64,000 nt of DNA. Source: Periplaneta americana. Taxonomy: Eukaryota > Arthropoda > Insecta > Blattodea > Blattidae. Made by a program: the position numbers and the translations under genes. The notes beneath the pieces are model-generated. The model did no database searches, was not told where the DNA came from, and worked only from the letters and a program-made list of their open reading frames with translations. The number at the start of each line of letters is the position of its first letter. The first letter of the stretch is position 1. Shown piece by piece: positions 43,425-54,133 of the stretch. Location: NCBI RefSeq assembly GCF_040183065.1, contig NC_091123.1, forward strand, positions 105,552,321 to 105,616,320, given 5' to 3'.

Positions 43425-44245
43425 GAGTGCTCATAAAGTCCCTATAAACCTGACTTATGAGAGTAATTAACTGAAAATTTGTTTTAATGTTATATAAAAT
43501 TCTCCAAGTTTTACATCCAGTTCAGTATATCTCAATGTGAGCACCTCTTGTTGCTCTGCAAATGTCCAAACGATATTCAGGAGACCTTGGTGACCATGAT
43601 TTAAGTCCGCCTCTTCCAATCCAAAGTCGAGGAAAATTTCTGTGAAGGAAACTAGTGACATCACGGTGATAATGTGGTGGAGCATCTTCTTGTTGAAATG
43701 TTGATCCAAGGGGGATTTTAGGCAAAGCAAAATTTTCTAGCATATCAAGGCAACTATGCCCACTCACGGTTTTCTCCAAGAAGAAGAATGAACCAATAAT
43801 TGCATTGTGCATTAATCCCATCCAAACATTAACTTTTTTCCGAGTCTCTTTGGTGTTCCACTAGAGCAAGAGGTTCTCGGACCCCATAAGCGGCAGTTAT
43901 GGCGGCTAACTTTACCTCAGAGATAGAATGTAGCTTCAACACTGAATATCACTTCCTCATGATATGAAGGGTTTTCGTCAATGAATTGCAGAATTTCAGT
44001 TGAAAATGTTTTTCTTAATCTTCTATCGTCGGGCTGAATGAGGTGAAGAAGCTGGAGCTTGTATGCACATAGTTTGAGTCGTTTATAAACAACGTCATGA
44101 ACAGTTGATTTGGGAATCTGTAACTGATGACTAGTCTGCCTAATGGACTTCCTTTGACTCCGGTTGATTCCAATTTGTATTCGATCGACCGTTTTTTTCG
44201 TAATTTTTGTCTTGGCATGTTTTCCTGCTTGTGGAATCAAGGATC
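43425..44245 (-). pseudogene. mariner/Tc1-type transposase remnant
   Basis: On minus it reads KTVDRIQIGINRSQRKSIRQ (HTH), HDVVYKRLKLCAYKLQLLHL, RLRKTFSTEILQFIDENP, FSVEATFYL (first catalytic Asp of SDEATF is V here), KVNVWMGLMHNAIIG and FQQEDAPPHYHRDV. At least two frame changes occur. The left terminus GAGTGCTCATAAAGTCCC at 43425 is mariner-like; the other end was not found. Confidence 0.65.
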
Positions 44246-44409
44246 CTGTCTATCACAGTCTAGTATATACAGTCACGAAGATTGAGTTGATGAGGGTAGT
44301 AGGAACAATAGACTGTGCAGGTACTATTTTGCATTGTCTGTGATGAGCCGATAGTAGCAACTATCTATGAATGCATATTTCCTACGGATAAGCTTCGTGA
44401 CTGTATATA

Positions 44410-45728
44410 CGAGGCTCATTCAGAAAGTAAGTTTCCCTATTAAAAAAAAGAACACACACTTTCAGGAAAACATTTATTCGCAACAAGTACAGCAATGTTT
44501 CAGCTACTTTTCAACATAGCCACCATCAGAATTGAGACACTTGTCGTATCGTGGGATCAACTTTTGTATCCCTCTGTCGTAGAACTCTGCCGTCTGTGAA
44601 TGGAACCAGCGTGTGACAGATGTCTTCAGCTCTTCGTCGTTGCCAAAATGCTCACCGGAGGACAGGAATTTCTTGAGGTGCAAGAAAACGTGAAAATCGC
44701 TGGGAGCAAGATCAGGACTGTAGGGTGGATGATCAAACAACTCCCAGCCAAATTCCGTCAAAACAGCTGCTGTGCGCCGAGCCGTATGTGGATAAGCATT
44801 GTTATGGAGGAGCACAACACCTGCAGTAAGCATTCCACGCCTCTTGTTTGAATGGCACGTCGCAATTTTCGCAGTGTTTCACAGTAACGGTCAGCGTTCA
44901 CTGTTTCACCTCTTGGAAGGAAGTCAATGAGCAGTATGCTCTTCCTGTCCCAGAACACCGTGTACATCACTTTCAGTACCGACAGCGTCTGTTTGAATTT
45001 CGTTCTGACCGGAGATCCACTATGCCGCCAATGCATTGACTGCTGCTTGGTTTCCGGGATGAAGTGCAAAATCCAGTCTCATCGCCCGTGACGATCCTGT
45101 CGAGGAACTCGTTGCCGTGATCGTGATACCGTTCCAGAAAGTCAGTGCTGCTCCTAAACGTTGCATTTTGTGTTCGGGTGTCAGGTTTTTCGGCACCCAC
45201 CTGGCACACACTTTTTTGAACAGCAGGTGCTTAGTAACAATCTCATGCAACAAGGATCGCGATATCTGCGGAAAATGGCTGCTCAGCTCCGTAATCGTGA
45301 AGCGACGGTTCTCCATGATGCACTGCCGCATCAGCTAACATGATCATCATTGATGAGGGACGGTCGTCCACTGTGCTCTTCATCATGGACACTTTGACGA
45401 CCTTCGGAAAACTGCCTACACCAGCGACGCACCATCTGCTTAATCATGATGTTCGGCCCATAGACCTGACAGAGCTGGCGATGAATTTCAATTGGTGCAA
45501 TTTTTTGTGCATTAAAGAACTTTATCACCGACCGAACCTCGCAGGCGACGGGAGAAGGAATAAGAGCTTCCATTTTGGACCACTGCTGCCACGCTACTGG
45601 CACCAGGCGGGACCTGTCTGGCTGGCATATGATTGATACGTCACTGTTACGCATGCGCAATTGACACGGCTAATTACGTTTACTTTCAAGGGGAAAAATC
45701 GGGAAACTTACTTTCTGGATGCGCCTCG
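44410..45728 (-). mobile_element. mariner transposon
   Basis: The TIRs CGAGGCTCATTCAGAAAGTA and CGAGGCGCATCCAGAAAGTA have TA flanks at 44408-44409 and 45729-45730. The length of 1,319 bp is the usual mariner size. It inserted at the terminal TA of a MITE. Confidence 0.92.
44504..45579 (-). pseudogene. mariner transposase (DD34D type), decayed
   Basis: It starts MEALIPSPVACEVRSVIKFF near 45570; the HTH region includes YGPNIMIKQMVRRWCRQFSE. Then HEIVTKHLLFKKVCARWVPK, IVTGDETGF (first Asp), VLLHNNAYPHTA (second Asp of HDNA replaced by Asn), YSPDLAPSDFHVF (third Asp), and the C-terminal RYDKCLNSDGGYVEK. Segments lie in at least four changes of frame (around 45330, 45200, 45060 and 44830). Confidence 0.85.
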
Positions 45729-45733
45729 TACTA

Positions 45734-45960
45734 GACTGTGGTGTTATCCCATTGCAAAATTGATTTAGACGTAGGTGGATACACGTTGAATTCTAAATGA
45801 AATTGGCGTCGAACTGTGGTAACAGATTTAAATTAAACAAGCCAAAACATGCAGTTCATTGTTTGCTGTGGTGTCCACATTTTACGTTCAATTAGAGTGA
45901 TTAATGTTGACTGTTAGCAGTTCGCAATAAATAACATGATGACATAAATAGCAATGATAA

Positions 45961-46016
<56 letters not shown>

Positions 46017-46551
46017 TCTCTTACTTTGTTGTATAGATTTCTAGCATTATTGTTATAAAAATAAAATATTGGAGAGTTTCTGCACCCTGTGCCAAAATAT
46101 CCTTTGTTAATAAATTAATAATGTTGAATAATTTTTTTCTTGGCACCTCTAGCCCGGACACGGTACATTTTACACGGCCAACCTTGACTGGGAAAATGAA
46201 AGCTGTCTTTACAAGCCAAGCGACAATTCTTAGAAACAAAGTGAACCTAATTTTGTGTAATATAATCTCATTTTCCAATCTTTAATTACGAAGGCTACGA
46301 GATCAACAATGTAAACATTACTATATCTAATATAAATGTCTACAATGTATGTTTATAATGATCGAAAGTGATGAAGAAAGTTATACGCCTTCATTTGAGT
46401 AAGTACAATGAAACATTTTAATAAACTGAAATACTATAATGTTTGCACCACACATAGTGCCTCAGTGCTACTGATTAATTTATAGAGAAGTCAAGAAAGT
46501 ATTATTAATGACCATTCGTGATGTGTATACAAGGATTAAAGCCCAACTGTA
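45734..46551. other. AT-rich spacer with (TA)n array
   Basis: Positions 45964-46013 are a 50-bp (TA)n repeat. The rest shows no recognisable feature up to the DD82E terminus. Confidence 0.5.
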
Positions 46552-46684
46552 CTGTGTAACCACCAGCTCAGCGTCCCTGGCTGGAATGCGGCGACTGCCT
46601 GCTAGTAAGACAAGGACAGAGCTATGTTGAGGTGTAACAGGCATGCTACTACCTAAATAGAAGATATTACTCACATTGTATTCC

Positions 46685-48165
46685 TCATGGAGAAAGTGGT
46701 GTTGCTAGATCCGATAGATCCGACATGCGCAGAAATGAAGAAGTCTGATCGTCACTGTCATCACTATCACTGTTATTCTCACTATCATTATCAGTGCTGA
46801 AACCGTCTGCAGAAATGATAATGCTGTCTATAACATCAGGTAGTCTTCCATCTGCTTCCCAGTATGAGTCCTCCAGTTTCTTCACGTGGTCACAGCAGTG
46901 TTTCCAGTCGTCTTTCGTCATGGACGCTATTGCATATTTTGCAATATTATTCAGCGCCTGTAAGGACAGGTCGCCTGTAACATTATTTTCTCGCACTATG
47001 CGCTTCATTTGTGCCCAAATAAGTTCAATTGTACTAAGTTCACACATGTAAGGGAGTAGTCGCAATACGGTATGACCATGTGAAGCAAGCATGGTTAAGT
47101 CTCAGTGTACACTTTTTTCTGCAGCCATGGTATAATATCCTGTTTCACAGCACACCGTGAGGGAACTTCGTCAATTTACATACTGTGATATGGGGCGTTA
47201 TCCATAATCACTACAGCATGGGAAGGGAGATTTGGAATTAGTTTTTCCGCAACCCACTTCTCGAAATTAACATGGTTCATTTGATCATGGTAGTCACCAG
47301 TAGACGTACCTGCCTTTATAGATCAACTCAGCATTTTGAATGAAACCGTTGCTACTGCCCGCATGAACAACGATCAATCTCTTTTTGGCATTTACGTCCA
47401 TATGAATGCCTATATCACTATCATCTTGCCAACATCTCCTGAAAGTCAAGTTACTGTCGATCCAACTTTCGTCCAAGTAAACCGGCTCACGACCAACTTC
47501 CCTATAGCGCCGAATTTGAACTAAATATCCATGCCGCCAACTCAGAATATCAGGTCTCTCTAATAACACTTTCCGCTGACTTCGACATTTTTTCCACTTA
47601 AATCCCATCCTCTTCACAAGAGTTTGGAGAGATGATTTACTCCATGGAAAGTGTATTTTCTGTCGAATAATGGGCAGCAGTTTCGGCACGGTTGGAACTT
47701 TTTTCTCTTTTAAGTAGATGTCATGTACAGTCCTGCGAATGACACATTGATCGAAGTCATCTACTTACATTGTCGTATGAAGTGGTTTAGTTTCGCGTTT
47801 CTTTCCTGGAGTAGACAGAGGTTCATTAGGAGAATTTATTTCCTGTAATTTATTCTCTTTACGTATATTTTTAAATAGTTTCCGATTTATTGCAATACAA
47901 TGCTGCTCTTTTTGCTGTCTGATTTATAGGAAAAATCATTATTCCTAGCTTTTTTTAGTAGGTTATTTTACGACGCTTTACCAACAGCTTAGGTTATTTA
48001 GCGTCTGAATGAGATGAAGGTGATAATGCCGGTGAAATGGTTCTGGGGTCCAACATCGAAAGTTACCCAGCATTTGATTATTCCTAGCTTATCGTCACAC
48101 TGCTTAATAACGGAACTGATAATTTCGCGGCCTTCCGAATGGATCAATTTACTCTTCTTTTTGGC
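46685..48165 (-). pseudogene. DD82E transposase, decayed
   Basis: It begins near 48165 (KKKSKLIHSEGREIISSVIK; the ATG is one base out of this frame). Then come KIHFPWSKSSLQTLVKRMGF, KWKKCRSQRKVLLERPDI, VYLDESWIDSNLTFRRCWQD (first Asp), RLLPYMCELSTIELIWAQMK (last Glu) and an acidic Ser/Asp tail. The middle, around 47100-47290, has stops and frame changes and a degraded second-Asp region (VVIMDNAPYH-like, near 47200). Confidence 0.75.
47952..48076 (-). mobile_element. 5'-truncated SINE fragment with 14-bp TSD
   Basis: It holds only the tail end of the 19176-type SINE (TGCTGGGTAACTTTCGATGT...CGCTAAATAACC). Exact flanks ATTATTCCTAGCTT at 47938-47951 and 48077-48090. Truncation with a TSD indicates incomplete reverse transcription rather than later deletion. 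Confidence 0.85.
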
Positions 48166-48427
48166 GGCATTTTAACATTACACTCTTTCAATATAGCTTA
48201 CTATTTTATTTATAAGTCACAATCACAAATAAACACAAGAAGAGAAAAGAGAAAATGAAAATACACACACTAAGAACCACACTATCGCTATAGCACTCTG
48301 GCCTACTGGTTGAGACAAGTGTTTTTTGCACGAATACTACAGTCACCCCTACCCCAGCTAACGGGACTGATAATCTACCCCTCACTTCCCCAGCTCTCAG
48401 AGGTGTTGAGCTGCTGGCCAGACAGTA

Positions 48428-48668
48428 TAAGTTACGTTCGCGACATCAAACAGGAGTTCAAATCTCGGCTGTATGTCTGTATATCCGTCAGGATCGGTCT
48501 TAGCCATTTCAGTGTTCTGAATTAAATTTTTTATTGGCATTCTTGTGATTAATGTGACAATTTTAAGCGTTGTTGACCATGTATCTTACGGCAGCAAATC
48601 TGTGGTTTGCTACTAAATTATCATTTGTGAAAGTCCTACGACATTAACAATAGTTTCTGTTTGTTTAG
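48428..48668. other. Spacer
   Basis: Mostly AT-rich. 48640-48668 already belongs to the dispersed repeat whose other copy is near 14100. Confidence 0.35.
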
Positions 48669-48676
48669 TCAATTGT

Positions 48677-48837
48677 GGCGGTTAGAAGCAAAGGGGTGTA
48701 AGTGGCAATTATAAAAAATGATTCAAGTGCATCCAGGGTAAAACAAAGCATTTAAAATTTCAGTGGTAAAAGGATATATATTTTAACCACATCGCACGGA
48801 AAATAAGTGCACTTATACACTTTTGCTTCTGACAGCA
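48677..48837. mobile_element. 161-bp MITE with 8-bp TSD TCAATTGT
   Basis: Inner inverted repeats AGAAGCAAAGGGGTGTAAGTG and AGAAGCAAAAGTGTATAAGTG sit a few bases from each end. TCAATTGT is exact at 48669-48676 and 48838-48845. The uninterrupted site is seen at about 14190-14210 (minus), which confirms the insertion. The 8-bp TSD suggests a hAT-type mobiliser. Confidence 0.85.
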
Positions 48838-48845
48838 TCAATTGT

Positions 48846-48945
48846 CCGAAGGAAGACAGGTCTGAACCTCACAAATGATAACAACAAGGCACCACTTATG
48901 AGGAAACTAGGCCAGGAGATACTAGGCTGGGTTGGCTGGGTTCCC
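48846..48945 (+). repeat. Dispersed repeat, copy 2
   Basis: CCGAAGGAAGACAGGTCTG...ACTAGGCCAGGAGATACTAGG is the plus-strand match to 14095-14215. The left edge is separated by the 161-bp MITE. Confidence 0.65.
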
Positions 48946-49321
48946 CCAATGTGCATAATTTCGTAGCCAGGAACCTGTGTAATTTTGTTATATTTCCTTA
49001 CGTAAATTGAACACAATAATTATATTGTTGAAAAATGTTTTTATCAGACAGGATACTTTTGTAAGTACAGTGTGCACTTGATAAATAAAACAACAGATTA
49101 TATTAAAAAACTATATATTACCAAGTGAATCTTCTCCTTGAGCAGATAAAGCTGTTAGTTGTATATCGCTTCATTAAAAAAATCATTATCCATGGCTTTT
49201 AAGAATTTGGTGTAGGAAAGTCATATCTGAAGCCAGTCGTTAAATCATGCAGGTGCTCAGTAATGTTCAGAAATGTCTCTAGTGTTGGGATATTAAGCTA
49301 TTATCCTTAACTCTGATTATC
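48946..49321. other. AT-rich spacer
   Basis: Nothing recognisable. Confidence 0.35.
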
Positions 49322-49573
49322 AGAGGAGAAAAATTCGCTCCAGCTCCGGGGATCGAACTCGGGTCCTAGGTTCTACGTAGCAAGCGCTCTAACTACTAAG
49401 CTCCACCGAAGTTCAAGCCACTGCACCGCATCCAATCCTTTTCCTCTAGTGTTTTTTCTTCTGCGGCCGGTGCTGTGGATCGAACTTCGGCGTAGCTCAG
49501 TGGTTAGAGCGCTTTGTACGTAAAACCAAGACCTGGGTTCGATCCTCGGCGCCGGAGCAAATTTTTCTCCTCT
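49322..49573. mobile_element. Palindromic tRNA-like element, type C
   Basis: The ends are inverted AGAGGAGAAAAATT, then GCTCC. A tRNA-like head lies on minus at about 49340-49412 and another on plus at about 49485-49556 (GGCGTAGCTCAGTGGTTAGA...GGGTTCGATCCTCGGCGCCGG). The spacer is about 70 bp. Both heads keep boxes A and B and point outward. Same plan as the SINEs at 16694 and 21165 but with a different tRNA-like sequence. No clear TSD. Confidence 0.82.
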
Positions 49574-49884
49574 AATAGCCATTGTTATAGTAACAGATAA
49601 ATTCTGTGGACCAAAATTTAATCTTTACGTAGATCCTTAACTCTACTTGGCCATAGCCATGATAATCACAATCTCAATCTTATCTTCAACGTAAAAAATA
49701 TTCACATCATTGTTTTCAAAGCTAGTACTGAGAATGTCCAGGTAGCCAAAATATATTTTATTATACAAAATGTGTTCAACTGACCACACCAACATTTTGT
49801 ATTTCTATGAACCCTGCTACGTGGGTTAACTTACGTGCACCTCGGGAATTCATATACCATCAATTAGAAACCACTGTTTCTTTC

Positions 49885-49920
49885 CGCGCGCGCGCGCGTG
49901 TGTGTGTGTGTGTGTGTGTG
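49885..49920. repeat. (CG)n(TG)n tract
   Basis: Alternating purine-pyrimidine run, CG units then TG units, of the kind that can adopt Z-form DNA. Confidence 0.9.
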
Positions 49921-49937
49921 CATGCGTTTTTTTTTTT

Positions 49938-50160
49938 GTAAATTTTTTTCTATAAACGACGCTCGCAACTGCTGCGATTATATTAGCGTCGCCTGTGTGC
50001 CGGAATTTTGTCCCGTAGAGTTCCTTTACATGCTAGTAAATCTACTCACAAAAACCTGTCGCATTTAAGTACACTTAAATGCCATCGATCTGGGGTGGGA
50101 TCGAACCTGTTACCTCGGGCACAGAAGGCCAGTACTCTATCGACTTCGCTACCCAGGCCG
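49938..50160 (-). mobile_element. tRNA-derived SINE, second family
   Basis: The right end on minus is tRNA-like: GGCCTGGGTAGCGAAGTCGA...GGTAACAGGTTCGATCCCACC. The left part is CGACGCTCGCAACTGCTGCG...CCTGTCGCATTTAAGTACAC, the same body as the partial copy at 19545. AT-rich tail near 49930. Confidence 0.8.
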
Positions 50161-50171
50161 AATGTATGTAT

Positions 50172-50423
50172 TTTTTATTTTATTGAGTTGTTTTACGACG
50201 CTATATCAATATCTAGGTTATTTAGCGTCTGAATGAAATGAAGGTGATAATACCGGTGAAATGAGTCCGGGGTCCAGCACCGAAAGTTACCCAGCATTTG
50301 CTCGTATTGGGTTTTGGGGTAAAAATCCCGGAAAAACCTCAACCAGGTAACTTGCCCCGACCGGGATTCGAACCCACTTGGTTTCGCGACCAGACGCACT
50401 GACCGTTACTCCACAGGTGTGGA
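50172..50423 (-). mobile_element. tRNA-derived SINE (Talua-like)
   Basis: On minus: CCACACCTGTGGAGTAACGG...GGGTTCGAATCCCGG head, TACCTGGTTGAGGTTTTTCC core, CGCTAAATAACC and CGTAAAACAACTC tail. Short GTATGTATGTA-like flanks may be a TSD, but they overlap simple sequence. It abuts the SINE at 49938-50160. Confidence 0.85.
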
Positions 50424-50429
50424 CGTATG

Positions 50430-50930
50430 TATGTAAGTATGTTTGCCTATCTTTCTCAAAAGTACAACGTCCCTCTTAAACAGTGGTCTGTCATTGGTTT
50501 TCTGTTTGGCAGTAGAGGTTCTATTACAAAATTCACATGGAATTATCTTAAGGAACTTCACATTCCTTTTGATTATGTAATGTCTCTTCTTATAAATATT
50601 ATCAAGGGTTCTCTTCAAATATTACATCATCATCTCTATTTCAATTTATCCACTTATATATTTGCCTTCAACAATGAACTTTCTTTTTTCTTTAATGTTT
50701 CAAATCACATATTTTACATGTTTATTGTATTCAGGATCCTTGTGGTCACTCAAATTCTTTGAGCTGATGTCTTTAATGAATAAATAAAAAAAACACATGA
50801 TATGAATATATTACAATTGTGAGTTTTTTAAACAATTAGTTAAGGCGAGGTATAACATATTTACATTTTATAATAAGTTGAATGATAAATATATGTAACC
50901 TAACAATAAATGCATTCCTACAATTATTCA
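50430..50930. other. AT-rich spacer
   Basis: Open frames here (for example 50427-50762) are Phe/Leu-rich and show no family motif. Confidence 0.4.
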
Positions 50931-50934
50931 AAAT

Positions 50935-52400
50935 CTACTGAATTGATGAAAGTGATGAATGGTTGAAGATGTAATTTTGTAAGCTGATATTTGGTACGTG
51001 GCAATTTGCTGTCTTCGAAATGCTGTTTCTTAGAATTTCCCTTTGTTTTCTTAATATTGTGCAATCATATAGCAAGTGATCTGTAGTCTGACTTCCACTA
51101 TTACACGGACAAGTTGCACTCACCAGTAACTTGAATCGATGGAGATAGTCTCTATTCATCCCGTGTCCTGTCACCATTGACGTGAAGATGGCAGTAATAT
51201 TTAATTCCATCTTAAGCCTCTCTTTTACATCAGGGAAGTAGGATTTTGTTATCGCTGTCTTTGTGGTGTCGTCCCATTATTTTTGCCATTTTAGTTTTCC
51301 TTCTTTTTCTATTTCAGTTTGAACTATACTTCTTGGAATTTTGTAAAAGCATACTGCTGCATCCTTGTTTTGTGCCACTGCCTTCGCTAGTCGATCCGCA
51401 AGTTCATTGCTGTATGTTCCGACGTGGGCCTTGATCTAGAAGAATTCTATCGTCCAGTTTACCTTTTCCAAAATTAAAACTTTCTTCCTGATTTCTTCTA
51501 TAAGATATTTTTGTGGTTGTGATTGTTCTTTAAGGAGTCTATTGTTATTCTGCTGTCTATGAGAATTGCTGCTGTGCGTGGTCTGTTGTCCGTGATTTCA
51601 ATTGTCCCTATTGCTTCCAGTGCTTTAATGATTGCTACCTGCTCGGCTTGATTGTTGGAACATCTGTAATGTAGCTTGAATTTCAATTGGCTGGTGAGTT
51701 CATTTCCAACGAAAATGACGATACCTGCTCCAACTCCATACTCACTCTTACTCCCATCTGTGAATATTTGAAGTGTGTAATTCTTATCTTCTGATCCCTC
51801 GTTGATCTTGACAGCGTCTGCTGGGTGAGGCCAGTTTCTGATTTCCACTTCTCGGTCTATGGTATAAGTTTGGTTTTCTCTTCCTTTCATTATGTTGTAT
51901 AATTTAAGTGACTCCTCAATTTTTATGGTAATGGGAGTTATTCCTGACAGCATACTCAGTGCTTCGGTAGATGTTGTGCGAAAGGCTTTTCATATCCTTA
52001 TCTTGATGAGTCTTTGGATTCTAATATATATCGCTTTATTAGAATCATACTTCATCGCTTCAGCCCATACTGGTGCTCCGTATAGCAAGAGAGGTAGTAT
52101 GGCTCCCTTATATATCGTCTTCAGACTTTATGTTGCAGTCCCCAAGTTATTTTGGCCGATCTGGATAAAGTATGGATTAATTTAGCACATCTTCCAACTG
52201 GTAGTTTACATGTTCACTGAATTTAAACTTGTTATCGTGGATTATTCCTAAATACTTCATCTTAGTGATTTGTTCCAGCTGTTTGTTGTTTAGGTAGATG
52301 TTGATTTTTTTTCTTTTCGTTTCCTTCTCGATATTAACATTACCTTGGATTCCTCTTCATTGAAGATTATCTTTGTTCTTTCAGCCCATATAGCTATTTT
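50935..52400 (-). pseudogene. R1/I-type LINE fragment: RT end, RNase H, C-terminal Cys/His
   Basis: On minus: IIFNEEESKVMLISRRKRKK, NNKQLEQITKMKYLGIIHDN (RT C-terminal motifs), then an RNase H domain at 51498-51953 (LQIFTDGSKSEYGVGAGIVI with first Asp, CSNNQAEQVAIIKALEAI with Glu, AAILIDSRITIDSL with Asp). Last comes CPCNSGSQTTDHLLYDCTIL, the Cys-His cluster of R1-like LINEs. Frame changes lie between these blocks. The upstream end stops at the ATGT array. Confidence 0.75.
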
Positions 52401-52410
52401 TTTTATTTCT

Positions 52411-52517
52411 ATGTATGTATGTATGTATGTATGTATGTATGTATGTATGTATGTATGTGTATGCGTGTGTGTATATATATATATGTATGTTCGTATGTAT
52501 GTATGTGTATGCGTGTG

Positions 52518-52551
<34 letters not shown>

Positions 52552-52558
52552 TGTATGT
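52411..52558. repeat. (ATGT)n microsatellite
   Basis: About 148 bp of ATGT units with two internal GTGT/ATAT variants. Confidence 0.95.
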
Positions 52559-52559
52559 G

Positions 52560-52962
52560 GGTTGCCAGATACAGGCTACGGTTTTAGCTGACTTGTTCCG
52601 AATAGGGTGCGAGTCTTCAATAGTGCTACGCTAAATGTTACGTTTTCCATTTTCAAAAATATTTTAATTGTAATCACATTTTTGCTAAGCATTTTCACAG
52701 AGAGTATATTTTCAGTAAAGAAGGGATGAAAGGAAGAGAAGTGCCGTGTTGAAAATCATAAAAAAAAAGAACTATGTGTATACTTTAACAACTGAAGACC
52801 TCCCGGAAAAAGGATGTACCATCAAATTAATGAAATATGTGACTTCGGTGGAGAAAGTAATTTTAAAGCATTAATTTATAATTTTATTATAACAATAATT
52901 TACTGCATCCACCAACTGAATAAATAAACTTGTATGCTTGATTAGTCATATGGTTCCGCTAG
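52560..52962. other. AT-rich spacer
   Basis: Nothing recognisable before the inverted repeat. Confidence 0.35.
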
Positions 52963-53645
52963 TGAATATGATTCAATGACTATGTTACAAACTCTTAGGG
53001 ATTATAGAGGAGACAATTATTAACTACTTTCATATAAGAACCTATGTCCGGAAACGTTCTGTTTGGTAGTTACAAACTTATATGTGTTAGTCAGTGTAAC
53101 CAGCTAGAATCGAACTCAAGGCCATTTTTTTTTTTTTTTTAGTTTTGTTGCAGACGACCGTTCCTGCTGACGTTGGTGATTTCTCATAATCAGCTAGATG
53201 GTATCGTAAATTATATTTTTATTGATTAAATTTTGCAACTTTTCTCGTAACTTGCTGATATGCATTTTCTTTATGGAAGAGCGAAAGGCAATGGAAGGAA
53301 AGATGCAAGGTTTAATCAGTCAAAATATAATTTACGATGCCAACTAGCTTATACCATGTTTATGAGAACTCACCAACGTTTTCAGGAACAGGACGTCTGC
53401 AATCAACCTTCAAAAGGATGGCCTTGAGTTCGATTGTAGCTGGTTGCACTGACTAACATATCTAGGCTTGTAACTACCAAATGGTATGTTTCAGGACATA
53501 GGTTTCTATATGAAAGTTGTTCATAATTATGCAAATCTTGTTTTTCAGGTAAAGCTCCCTGTAAAGGAGATTTGAATTGTTGTTCATATTGTTTCCTCTA
53601 TCATCCCTAAGAGTTTGTAACACAGTCACTGAATCACCCTGTACA
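52963..53645. repeat. Fold-back element with about 270-bp arms
   Basis: The left arm, about 52963-53245, and the reverse complement of about 53300-53645 share GATTCARTGACTRTGTTACA...TTAGGGATKATAGAGGA...TGGTAGTTACAA...GTTAGTCAGTG...ATCGAACTCAAGGCCAT...ATCGTAAATTATATTTT. The right arm ends CTGTACAGGGTGATTCA (inverted). Right-arm-only insertions make it longer. No coding sequence. TSD not found. Confidence 0.8.
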
Positions 53646-53764
53646 GACTTAACGAAATATGCTCCTGAAGTTATTTTATTTTCTTCTGAAACGTGTATAA
53701 TAGATTTGTTACACCCTTATTCCGGGTAGGTCTTCAATTATGAAAAATATACCTAAGTTACTGA

Positions 53765-54133
53765 ATTTGACAAGAATAGAATGGAATGGAATTTATGGGA
53801 GAGGGCACTATGGCCAGCACTGCGAACTGTTACGATCTATTGCGCTAAACCTCAAGCTAGGTGCATTCCCAAACCCACACCGGCTGACTACACTAAGGTT
53901 CGCTGCGTACCGAGGAGGTTTCGAGCAGCAACCCCCTCGTCCCTAGGCCAGCCCACTGCGTGCGTCGCCAGCCGGCAATCGGGGAATACTATGGGATGAT
54001 GACGAAATGAAGAAATGGTGACGGAATGATGTAGATGCCTAATATGGGGAAACGAGAGAACCCCAGACGACCGAGACTCGAACCCGAGTCGCCTGCATGA
54101 TAAGTTGGAGGTCTGACCACTCAGCCACCGCAG
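53765..54133 (-). mobile_element. tRNA-derived SINE, serine-like head
   Basis: On minus: CCTGCGGTGGCTGAGTGGTC ... CTCGGGTTCGAGTCTCGG head, then a GC-rich body (CATTTCGTCATCATCCCATA...GCCGGCTGGCGACGCACGCA...CACACCGGCTG on plus) and a TCCATTCCATTCTATTC tail. About 370 bp. A weak TGAATTT on each side may be a TSD. Confidence 0.75.

Larger units (their letters stand above)
44263..45731. mobile_element. Tc1/mariner-type MITE, split by a mariner
   Basis: The perfect 18-bp TIR GTATATACAGTCACGAAG at 44263-44280 pairs with CTTCGTGACTGTATA at 44393-44407 plus the last bases beyond the mariner. TA flanks at 44261-44262 and 45732-45733. Without the mariner it is about 148 bp. The pre-insertion host site is itself a palindrome, CACAGTCTAGACTGTG. 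Confidence 0.82.
46552..48425 (-). mobile_element. DD82E-type IS630/Tc1/mariner element, decayed copy
   Basis: The ends are CTGTGTAACCACCAGCTCAG and, inverted, CTGTCTGGCCAGCAGCTCAA, flanked by TA at 46550-46551 and 48426-48427. The coding part is related to the intact transposase at 57269-58645. A SINE fragment is inserted at 47952. It is diverged from the intact copy in both TIR and protein, so it is a different subfamily. Confidence 0.8.

Noticed and set aside
52345-52634. MYVC-repeat open frames
   Set aside because: Translation of the ATGT microsatellite.
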